Under the pieces are notes generated by a model. That model saw only the letters and a list, made by a program, of their open reading frames with translations. It ran no database searches and had not been told where the DNA came from. Below are positions 1 through 6,135 of a DNA stretch of 11,426 nt, in pieces. A program made the position numbers and the translations under genes. The first letter of the stretch is position 1. Every line of letters starts with the position of its first letter. This stretch comes from Pavlovales sp. CCMP2436 (Eukaryota > Haptophyta > Pavlovophyceae > Pavlovales), in assembly GCA_026770615.1 (NCBI GenBank), contig MU631993.1:26659-38084 (forward strand), in the 5' to 3' direction.

Positions 1-60
1 AGCGCTCAGACCAGCACAACATTCAGAACAGTCATACGCCAGCTTGAATCCCTATCATAA
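1..60 (+). CDS. C-terminal end of an unknown protein (tail copy 1), cut by the window edge
   Basis: The frame is open from base 1 and ends with TAA at 58-60. It reads SAQTSTTFRTVIRQLESLS and then stop. The same peptide tail reappears at 404 and, diverged, at 2053, so the frame has some support from repetition at the protein level. The family is not recognised and the upstream part lies outside the window. It could be the 3' end of a gene family or of a dispersed mobile element; 20 codons cannot decide. Confidence 0.35.
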   Translation, partial: SAQTSTTFRTVIRQLESLS

Positions 61-122
61 ATATTAATGTAGGGGGGTTCGGGCTGGCACTACGTTTCAA
101 GTTCAAGTCAGGCTGATCTTAG

Positions 123-377
123 CGCTCCGACGCAGGCTCCTACGCGCTACGCCGAAGTGGGAAGCTGGTAGAAGTGGTGGATGATGAGGAAGCCGAAAAC
201 AAAGCGCTGGCGTCGCTGCGCAACGCAGGGCCGCCCGACAGTGCGCGAGCAAGCGAATCCATTGGTGATCCCACCGGTGACGTACCGCTGGGAAGCGATG
301 ACATACTAGTATATACTTTATTCTGGAGATCCATCGGCACGCGCGGTGGCGCCCAAGCCAGCGCAGCCGACTACTAA
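123..377 (+). CDS. Exon-like open frame, acidic, unknown protein
   Basis: The frame opens directly after a CTTAG acceptor-like sequence (AG at 121-122, with a branch-like CTGAT just before) and runs to TAA at 375-377, about 84 codons. It has no ATG, so if real it is an internal or last exon. Around residues 16-30 it reads KLVEVVDDEEAENKALASL, and it continues with DPTGDVPLGSDD, which looks like ordinary protein rather than shadow translation. No domain is recognised. The frame could end at a splice donor before the AT-rich stretch at 300-325, where composition changes. It is overlapped from 302 by another open frame. Confidence 0.3.
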   Translation, partial: RSDAGSYALRRSGKLVEVVDDEEAENKALASLRNAGPPDSARASESIGDPTGDVPLGSDDILVYTLFWRSIGTRGGAQASAADY

Positions 378-724
378 GGCACGCTGCAGGCAATGGGCGA
401 CGCAGCGCTCAGATCAGCACAACATTCAGAACAGTCAGACTCCAGCTTGAATCCCTAGCAGACATATGCGTTATTCCGCTCGAGACCCGGGCGTCATCGT
501 CGGTTCATAACGACGTCACTCTCGCGAGTGAATTCGCCGAGTATCGGGGGCCCCGGGAATTGCTACATACAAAATTCGGTGCAAAAATCATCCAGGGCAA
601 CTCGCGAACCGTGCTGGGCACAGAGGAGCTAGAGCGAGCTTGACATGCGCGGGTGAAGCATGTGAACGATAGAGCAGCACCGGCCGGGCGAGCTGGACTT
701 GACGCCATCCATATCGATGTCTGA
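302..724 (+). pseudogene. Decayed open frame carrying tail copy 2 fused to further coding-like sequence
   Basis: One frame without any ATG is open from 302 to a TGA at 641-643 and then continues coding-like to TGA at 722-724. It includes the repeated tail (404-457, ISTTFRTVRLQLESL). Instead of stopping as copy 1 does, it reads on through ADICVIPLETRASSS, LASEFAEYRGPRELLHTKFG and, after the internal TGA, HARVKHVNDRAAPAGRAGL. The family is not recognised. The lack of a start and the internal stop suggest a remnant. Its first 76 bases overlap the frame ending at 377, so only one of the two can be read there. Confidence 0.3.
404..457 (+). repeat. Direct repeat of 1-54
   Basis: Bases 404-457 match 1-54 with few differences: AGCGCTCAGAYCAGCACAAC, then ATTCAGAACAGTCA, then CAGCTTGAATCCCTA. 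Similarity stops just before the stop codon of copy 1. The copies are 403 bp apart. A third, shorter relative is at 2053-2088. Confidence 0.8.
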
Positions 725-1483
725 AAATGCATCACCCGTAAGGTAGTTGAACTTGAGAGTTGTTAGACTTGAAGTAGACTGAAGGTGGCGAGCAGACGCA
801 GGGTAGAGTCGAGCGCGAGTGCGATTCCGAACTGGACGGAGCTACGGGGGCCCGCAAAGCATTTAAGGAAAATGCGGTTCGGCGGCGGCGCCGCTAACGC
901 CAAGTCAAACCCGGCATGCCCGTCCCCACTTCCGCAGACAGTCAGGGCCCCACTGTCTAGCTGCACCGTAAACTGCACACACGCACCTCGATACCAGTCG
1001 CACGCCGCACACCACTCTCTCCCGCTCTCTCACTCTGCATATTCCGAGCACTCTCCCCCCCCCCCCTCGATACCCTCGACGTATCCGCCTCCCGCCCCCC
1101 CTCGATATATATCGAGCCCACCTCCCGCCCCGGCCCCGCCATCCTGGGGGCCGCAAGCGCAGCGCGAGCCAAACTCTCAACCTCATTATTCACATCCGCC
1201 GATAGTCGCAGCCCTATTATTGCCAGCGCTGCCGCCGCGCCCACCTAGCCGCTGCCAGAAAGACAGTATTTGGCGCAGCGGCCCGTTCTACGTTCTCTAG
1301 AGTCTCTAGCGACTCGCCAGGGCGCCAGCTGCAGCGCATGGCAACCGCCTATATGCAGCCTGTCAGACCAAGCCGACGAGTGCGACATTGTCAGCGCGAC
1401 AGCGTCACGTGCGCAACCCCCTTCTTATACGCGCGTCATTTTGTAACCCCCCCCCTGTCCTTCTGAAGGGCCGGGGGGTAAGT
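725..1483. other. Intergenic, C-rich stretch with a perfect 16-bp palindrome
   Basis: No gene is supported here. Open frames exist on both strands but are Pro-, Gly- or Arg-rich by composition only. The words CCTCGATACC and CCTCGATA recur near 986, 1066 and 1100, next to runs of C. CTCGATATATATCGAG at 1101-1116 is a perfect palindrome. A further C-run lies at 1447-1455. Confidence 0.6.
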
Positions 1484-1666
1484 GGGTACGTTCAACATTA
1501 TTTCGAGGAAAATAACGTAGGGAGGGTACGTTCAACGTTATGCGCCGCAGGCGAAGAAACAATGACATAAGGGGTACGTTGAACGTTATTCAAAGAAAAA
1601 ACAACGAGGGGGGGGTCGTTCTGGCCTCTGATCGCAAAATGGAGCGAGGGGGGGGCTTGTTCCGCC
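1484..1666 (+). repeat. G-run plus TACGTTCAACGTTA repeat block, copy 1
   Basis: GGGTACGTTCAACATTA (1484), GGGTACGTTCAACGTTA (1524) and GGGTACGTTGAACGTTA (1572) follow one another at 40-48 bp. The last unit leads into a G-run, GGCCTCTGATCGCAAAAT, and a second G-run before TTCCGCC. Bases 1571-1666 align end to end with 2141-2239. A small hairpin CGCC-GCA-GGCG lies at 1543-1553. No coding function is apparent; the open frame running through it looks accidental. Confidence 0.75.
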
Positions 1667-2052
1667 ACTTCGGCGTAGATCTGCGCTCAAGGACGGCGAG
1701 ACTGGGCTCGTCCCGTCGGCGTGCCTCTGCACACCCACAGCAACGCCGCAGCCTTTGCCGCGCTCATTGCCGCAGCCATCGCTGCGCTCCTCGCCGTTTC
1801 CCGCCGCTTCGCCGTCGCCTGCCGTACCCGCCTGCCAATCTCGCCCGGGATCGCGAGCCCGCCTTCAGCTGGTGCGGCAGCCACGCTGGCCGCGCTGGCT
1901 TTTGGTGGTATGTGATGAGCGAGCTGACAGATGGCTTGCGGGCAGACTTGCGCTTGAATTTCAACGCGGGATCGACTCACCACGCCTCTCTCCCAAGGGC
2001 TAGGGTGGACAGTTTGAGGTACCTGGATTCGTACCTTGGGTTATATTTCAAC
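1667..2052. other. GC-rich stretch with only weak open frames
   Basis: All frames are biased to Ala, Arg and Pro. On the minus strand 1687-1983 reads an Ala-rich, possibly helical stretch (AAMAAAMSAAKAAALLW). On the plus strand 1721-1915 reads a hydrophobic Ala/Leu-rich stretch. They overlap, so at most one is real, and neither has a recognisable domain. I do not call a gene. Confidence 0.4.
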
Positions 2053-2088
2053 TTCATGCAGAACAGAGCTTGAATCCCTTTCATAAAT
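2053..2088 (+). repeat. Third, diverged copy of the repeated C-terminal tail
   Basis: The stretch GCAGAACAGAGCTTGAATCC followed by CTTTCATAAAT aligns with 23-63. In the matching frame it reads STSCRTELESLS and then TAA, against STTFRTVIRQLESLS and then TAA in copy 1, with three residues lost. The shared TCATAAAT after the last codons shows that the similarity includes the stop and the start of the 3' flank. Confidence 0.55.
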
Positions 2089-2140
2089 GTATGAATATAA
2101 TTATAACCGCTATTTTTTACTGCTTTTTAATCGGGACGTG

Positions 2141-2340
2141 AGGTATGTTCAACGTACATAATTCGAGTAAAAAATAACGAGGGGGGGTCGATTCGGCCTC
2201 TGATCGCAAAATAGAGCGAGGGGGGGTCGTTATTCCGCCCGATCGCGGCCGCAGGCCGTGACCTCGAACGCAGGGGGGGGTACGTTCAACGTTTGTGGCC
2301 GCAGGCCGCGGGGTAGGGGGGGTATACGTTCACGTTCCCT
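2141..2340 (+). repeat. G-run plus TACGTTCAACGTTA repeat block, copy 2
   Basis: 2141-2239 is a diverged copy of 1571-1666, sharing GGCCTCTGATCGCAAAAT, GAGCGAGGGGGGG and TTCCGCC. Two more units follow: TACGTTCAACGTTTG at 2281 after a run of eight G, and a worn TATACGTTCACGTTC at 2323. Two hairpins with GCA triloops sit between them: TCGCGGCC-GCA-GGCCGTGA at 2243-2261, with one G-T pair, and TGGCC-GCA-GGCCG at 2296-2308. Confidence 0.75.
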
Positions 2341-2416
2341 CCCAAAAGTGCCCACAGAATGACGCTCGCATTAAACTACTGGTCTAGCTTGGGCACGTGA
2401 GGCGGGTGAGGGATCG

Positions 2417-2448
2417 GTCAGTTAGATAGTGGAAACTATCTTTCTGAC
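2417..2448. other. Strong stem-loop with GGAA loop and TT/TT internal loop
   Basis: GTCAG (2417-2421) pairs with CTGAC (2444-2448), and AGATAGT (2424-2430) pairs with ACTATCT (2435-2441). The loop is GGAA and a symmetric TT/TT internal loop separates the two helices: 12 Watson-Crick pairs in 32 bases. The word TCTGACGACA at 2443-2452 repeats at 2483-2492. It lies about 270 bp upstream of the zinc-finger start. It may be a structured 5' RNA element or chance; no RNA family is recognised. Confidence 0.45.
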
Positions 2449-2501
2449 GACAATGGGAGGGACAGCAACTGCTCTCTCAATCTCTGACGACAGGTGGAGC
2501 G

Positions 2502-2592
2502 TTGCTGGCAGTGGGCAGGGGGCGGGCAGTGGGCGCAGACAGTGGGAGAGCGGACAGTGGGCAGGACAGCGTGCAGTAGGGAGCGGACAGAG
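2502..2592 (+). repeat. G-rich minisatellite-like stretch
   Basis: Degenerate copies of GGCAGTGGGC and GCGGACAGTGGGCAG follow each other from about 2506 to 2592, shortly upstream of the zinc-finger gene. The same words (GCGGACAGT, GGGCAGTGGG, GGACAGTGGG) recur at 5881-6105. This is simple-sequence expansion, with no coding value seen. Confidence 0.6.
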
Positions 2593-2720
2593 GCTAATAG
2601 CATACTAGCAACCCCCTTACTCAAACTCCTGAGCGGGTGGGCGGGCACGTGTCAAAGTGGGCAGGCTGTGCACGGTGATGTGGGCCACGTGGCTCGAAAA
2701 AGGCTCGAAGTGGAAGGGCG

Positions 2721-4610
2721 ATGGAGGGCCGCGCGCAGGGTTGCCGCGAGCCGATGTGCCGCCGACGGGGATGCGCGCACGACCCGCTCGCCGCCTCGGC
2801 GTTCTGCGCGCTCGTCGGCGGCGCCAGCGAGGGCGAGGTCGAGCCGGGCGACCCGCCCTCGCCGAGTGGCCAGCTCGAGCACGGCGAGGTCGACTCCGAG
2901 CACACGGGCAGCGGCGACGAGCGCGAGGGCCGCGCGAGCCCCGCGCAACCGCCGAGGAAGGAGCGGCGCTTGACGCCGAGCGCGGAAGGGCTGCACCCGT
3001 GCGACGAGCCCGGCTACAGCTACAGCGCCACTACAGCGAGCAGCCTCACGGCGCACAAGCGCACGCACAGCGGCGAGCGGCCGTACGCGTGCGACGAGCC
3101 CGACTGCAGCTACAAGGTACTACAGCGGGCAGCCTCGCGGTGCACACGCGCACGCACAGCGGCGAGCAGCCGTACGCGTGCGACGAGCCCGGCTGTGGCT
3201 ACAGCGCCACTCAGCTGAGCAACCTCATGACGCACAAGCGCACGCATAGCAGTGAGCGGCCGCACGCGTGCGACGAGCCTGGCTGCAGCTACAGGACCAA
3301 TACAGCGAGCAGCCTCACGGTGCACAAGCGCACGCACAGCGGCGAGCGGCCGTACGCGTGCGACGAGCCCGGCTGCGAGTACCGGGCCAATAAAACTGGC
3401 CACTTCACGACGCACAAGCGCACGCACAGCGGCGAGCAGCCGTACTCGTGCAACGAGCCCGGCTGCGGCTACAGGGCCGGCGAGGCGGGCAGCCTCGCGG
3501 TTCACAAGCGCACGCACAGCGGCGAGCAGCCGTACTCGTGCAACGAGCCCGGCTGCGGCTACAGGGCCACTACAGCGAGCCACATCACGACGCACAAGCG
3601 CACGCACAGCGGCGAGCGGCCGTACGCGTGCGACGAGCCCGGGTGTGGCTATCGGGCTAGCGAGGCGAGCAACCTCACGACGCACAAGCGCAAGCACAGC
3701 GGCGAGCGGCCGTACGCGTGCGACGAGCCCGGCTGTGGCTATCGGGCTAGCGAGGCGAGCAACCTCACGACGCACAAGCGCAAGCACAGCGGCGAGCGGC
3801 CGTACGCGTGCGACGAGCCCGGCTGCAACTACAGCGCCACTCAGCCGGCCCACCTCACGTCGCACAAGCGCACGCACAGCGGGAAGCGGCCGTACGCGTG
3901 CGACGAGCCTGGCTGTGGCTATCGGGCCACTACAGCGGGCGCCCTCACGTCGCACAAGCGCACGCACAGCGGCGAGCGGCCGTACGCGTGCGACGCGCCC
4001 GGCTGCAAGTACCGGGCCACTACAGCGGGCAGCCTCACGACGCACAAGCGCACGCACAGTGGCGAGCGACCGTACGCGTGCGACGAGCCTGGCTGTGGCT
4101 ATCGGGCTAGCGAGGCGAGTAAGCTCACGACGCACAAGCGTACGCACAGCGGCGAGCGGCCGTACGCGTGCGACGAGCCCGGCTGTGGTTACATGGCTAG
4201 CGTGGCCAGTAAGCTCACGACGCACAAGTGCACGCACAGCGGCGAGCGGCCGTACGCGTGCGACGAGCCCGGCTGTGGCTACAGGGCCAGCGAGGTGGGC
4301 AAGGTCACAGTTCACAAGCGCAAGCACAGCGGCGAGCGGCTGTACGCGTGCGATGAGCCCGGCTGCGAGTACAGGGCCTCTACAGCGGGCAGCCTCACGA
4401 TGCACAAGCGCACGCACACTGGCGAGCGGCCGTACGCGTGCAACGAGCCCGGCTGTGGCTACAGGGCCACTCAGCTGGGCAGCCTTGCGATGCACAAGCG
4501 ACAAGCGCACTCACAGCGGCGAGCGGCCGTACGCGTGTGACGAGCCCGGCTGCGAGTACCGGGCCACTACAACTGGCCACCTCACGACGCACAAGCGAAC
4601 GCAGCATTGA
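2721..4610 (+). CDS. Tandem C2H2 zinc-finger protein, 18 fingers, frame disrupted twice
   Basis: A likely nucleic-acid-binding protein of about 630 residues. The ATG at 2721 has G at -3 and G at +4 and leads into 93 acidic, Pro- and Gly-rich residues, then 18 fingers at an almost exact 90-bp period (first Cys codons at 3000, 3090, 3179, then every 90 to 4439, last at 4536). The consensus finger is CDEPGCGYRASEASNLTTH with KRTHSGERPYA as linker: C-X4-C-X12-H-X3-H with TGEKP-like linkers. Finger 1 has Tyr for its second Cys. A single base is missing near 3117, and ACAAGCG is duplicated at 4494-4507; the net change is a multiple of three, so the original frame returns and ends with TGA at 4608-4610. 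The longest uninterrupted finger frame covers 3119 to 4540. It could be a true gene with sequencing errors, or a recently broken copy. The role as transcription or chromatin factor is inferred from the family only. Confidence 0.82.
3111..3125 (+). other. Frameshift site 1 in the zinc-finger gene (one base missing)
   Basis: Sister units read TAC-AGG-GCC-ACT-ACA-GCG here. This unit (finger 2) reads TACAAGG-T-ACTACAGCG, one base short at 3117-3118. Before it the finger frame is the one starting at 2721; after it the fingers continue in the frame one base earlier. GTACTACAG at 3117-3125 begins with GT and ends with AG but is only 9 bases, and removing it would not restore the frame. Confidence 0.8.
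3629..3808 (+). repeat. Two nearly identical adjacent finger units (8 and 9)
   Basis: Units 3629-3718 and 3719-3808 differ at one silent base (GGG against GGC) and encode the same finger, YRASEASNLTTHKRKH. Other neighbouring units differ more. This points to a recent tandem duplication of one 90-bp unit. Confidence 0.85.
4494..4507 (+). other. Frameshift site 2 in the zinc-finger gene (7-bp tandem duplication)
   Basis: ACAAGCG occurs twice in a row (4494-4500 and 4501-4507), where every other unit has it once between CAC and CAC. The extra 7 bases move the frame by +1, so the run of fingers ends early at TGA 4538-4540 in the old frame, while the last finger (Cys codon at 4536) and TGA 4608 lie in the new one. 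Confidence 0.85.
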
Positions 4611-4633
4611 GAGGACTTGAGCGGAATAAATTA
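4608..4633 (+). promoter_or_regulatory. Stop codon plus AATAAA segment, repeated at 10582
   Basis: The zinc-finger TGA is followed by GAGGACTTGAGCGG and AATAAA at 4625-4630, a possible polyadenylation signal only 14 bases after the stop. The 26 bases 4608-4633 recur at 10582-10607 with a single T/C difference. The signal role is inferred from the hexamer. Confidence 0.5.
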
Positions 4634-4717
4634 TGATTATAAAGCATTGATGATGAGTGCAGAAGTTTGGAATCCTCCCGAGGTGGTTGTTTGGTTACAC
4701 TGGATCCTCTCTTTCCC

Positions 4718-4790
4718 TTGCCTCCCTTGCTTACTTCCCCCCTCCGCTCAATGTCGGCCGCTGTGCTGGTCCGAGGGCAACGGGAGGAGC
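4718..4790 (+). repeat. Left flank of dispersed element copy A
   Basis: TTGCCTCC, CTTCCCCCCTCC and CCGAGGGCAACGGG in this order match 7429-7491. It directly precedes core copy A. The copy of TTACACTGGATCCTCT at 4694-4709 lies before it, whereas its counterpart TTACACCGGATCCTCT (7932-7947) lies after core copy B. Confidence 0.6.
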
Positions 4791-4905
4791 GACGGTTCCC
4801 ATGGGCTCAGTAGAGGTCCCCCGACCGATCTGACTGTTTTTCAACGCATAGGTCTGGGTTGACCCATCCGGGAGCGGAGTAAATCTATAAATTTATACAC
4901 ACACA
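4791..4905 (+). repeat. Dispersed element, core copy A
   Basis: Aligns with 7817-7929 over its whole length. Shared words are GACGGTTCCCATG, GCTCAG, CTGACTGTTTTTCAACGC, GACCCATCCGGGAGCGGA, TAAATCT and AATTTATACAC. It is non-coding. It lies about 180 bp after the zinc-finger stop. GGCTCAGTAGAGG resembles a Pol III A box. Confidence 0.85.
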
Positions 4906-5142
4906 GCAAAGAGCGAGACGCAGCCTCCCCAGCTCCCCCCCCCGCTCTCGAACCCACCCCACATTATCTTTTTATCTTTTTTTTTTTTTTTATATTCATA
5001 TAGTGATGATCCTAGAGAAGGAGTTTTTTTTTTTTCAGATCCAAAACTATATCTATAGTTCTCAATCTATCTAAGGCCTTAAAATTAGGAATCCAGGCAA
5101 CTCTACTAGTACTACACTGAGTACACACCGAGCCGGGCGGGG
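4906..5142. other. Intergenic tracts: C-runs and T-runs
   Basis: No gene is seen. It holds C-rich runs near 4926-4943, T15 at 4977-4991, and T12 followed by CAG at 5024-5038, which looks like a plus-strand splice acceptor without a recognisable exon behind it. Confidence 0.5.
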
Positions 5143-5483
5143 TCACAGCCTCGAGCGCGGGCCCTGTCGCGCGGCCTCGTCGAGCGCGTCCGCCGCCAGC
5201 CGCCGGAGCTCGTACTTGCGCACCTTGCCCGACGCCGTGCGTGGCAGCTGCTCGGCCGGCCACTAGAGCAGCTCGCGCGGCAGCTTGCAGCCGGCGAGGC
5301 GCGGGCGGCAGGCGGCGAGCACTGCCTCGCCGGCTGCTCGCGAGAGGGGAGGGGAGCGGTTTGCCAGGAGAGACGAGAAGGGGGAGGAGGAGGGGACGAG
5401 GACGGCCACCACGCGCTCGCCGAGCCTCTCGTCCGGGATGCCTACGATCGCCGCCTCGAGCACGGCGGGGTGCGTGCTGAGGG
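5143..5483 (-). pseudogene. C-terminal fragment of an acyl-CoA synthetase-like AMP-binding enzyme
   Basis: The minus strand encodes the small C-terminal domain of the ANL (acyl/aryl-CoA synthetase, NRPS adenylation, luciferase) superfamily: HPAVLEAAIVGIPDERLGER, then VVAVLVP, a Ser/Pro-rich stretch, RPRLAGCKLPREL, and LPRTASGKVRKYELRRLA, which carries the catalytic Lys of the PRTxxGKxxK motif. It ends at TGA 5143-5145. TAG at 5263-5265 interrupts it just before the Lys motif. The exon begins after TGCTCAG (AG at 5484-5485) preceded by long C-runs, a good acceptor. The pyrimidine-rich Ser/Pro part, ending in GAGCAG, might itself be an in-frame intron. No adenylation-domain exon is visible upstream up to the Sel1 gene. 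Members of the family activate acids as acyl-adenylates and transfer them to CoA; this copy looks dead or incomplete. Confidence 0.7.
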
Positions 5484-5485
5484 CT

Positions 5486-5880
5486 GAGCATAGGGGGGGG
5501 GTTGGGGGGGTATGTAAGAGCTTCATTTGACTAATATTAAATTAATATATGTCGAGATATGGAATCTATTGCAGTTGGTAGTAGCCATTTTATGGTGTAA
5601 TTTATTCGGGGGGTTTGAGATTGGGGATCATCAAGATGTAGGCGAACTGGTGTAAGAGGTAGGTGTAGGGATGGAAAGTGTGGGTTCTGGGTCAAGGTAG
5701 CTGCAGATACGGAATTGGGAACAGGGAGAGCAATAGGATCCGGGGTTTGGGGAGGGGCTTAGAGGGAGAGAATTGGGTATCCGTGCATAGTATTAACAAA
5801 AACAAAAGTGACGATGACGATGGTGTTGATGATTATACTTTTTTTTTACAGTATGTTTTGTATATCAGAATACAACGGTG
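5486..5880. other. Intergenic, lower GC, intron-like but without exons
   Basis: G-runs at 5492-5510 mirror the C-rich acceptor tract of the minus-strand fragment. The rest is AT-richer. TATTAAC near 5790 followed by a T-run and ACAG near 5852 resembles a plus-strand branch point and acceptor, but no coding frame follows. No gene is called. Confidence 0.45.
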
Positions 5881-6105
5881 GGCAAGCGGGCAGCGGGCAG
5901 CCAGACAGCGGACAGTCATAGGACACTGGGAATAGCTCATTCGGATAGCATCTCAGATGATGGGCAGTGGGGTATTGGGATAGCTCGTACATGCGATCGC
6001 CCAGTTCCCCTTCCCGCCTGTGCCTCCCAACTGCCGACGAGCAGAGAGAGCTGGGGATCATGCAGGCAGTCAGGGCGGTAATGGACAGTGGGATATGCTC
6101 ATCTC
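5881..6105 (+). repeat. Degenerate repeats around GGACAGTGGGATAGCTCATC
   Basis: GGACACTGGGAATAGCTCAT (5921), GGTATTGGGATAGCTCGTAC (5971) and GGACAGTGGGATATGCTCAT (6083) are three versions of one unit. Before them GCGGGCAGCGGGCAG and GCGGACAGT match the minisatellite at 2502-2592. The block lies downstream of the Sel1 gene, so it may belong to its 3' untranslated region. Confidence 0.55.
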
Positions 6106-6135
6106 TCAAGTTTGCGTAAGCGCGCACGTTCGCAA

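Noticed and set aside
785..1300. Pro-rich open frame of 171 codons
   Set aside because: GTG start, composition driven by C-runs and simple repeats, no recognisable domain.
2657..3118. GTG-started N-terminal extension in the main finger frame
   Set aside because: It gives Arg-rich sequence without fingers, while the overlapping frame from ATG 2721 gives two recognisable fingers over the same bases.
3117..3125. GTACTACAG as a mini-intron
   Set aside because: Nine bases is far too short, and its removal keeps the wrong frame.
3110..4510. Antisense open frame of 466 codons across the zinc-finger array
   Set aside because: The 90-bp unit happens to lack stops in this frame, so repetition keeps it open. 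It encodes a monotonous Ala/Arg/Val repeat with no domain.
3252..4535. Second plus-strand open frame across the finger array (Thr/Arg/Ala repeat)
   Set aside because: Same reason: shadow of the repeat unit. Only its last part (after the 7-bp duplication) is the true finger frame.
3000..4607. Regular 90-bp repeats as a CRISPR array
   Set aside because: Units are contiguous, coding and lack repeat-spacer structure.
5263..5265. TAG read as a sense codon (altered genetic code)
   Set aside because: One internal TAG in an incomplete fragment is better explained as a pseudogene; nothing else in the window supports reassignment.
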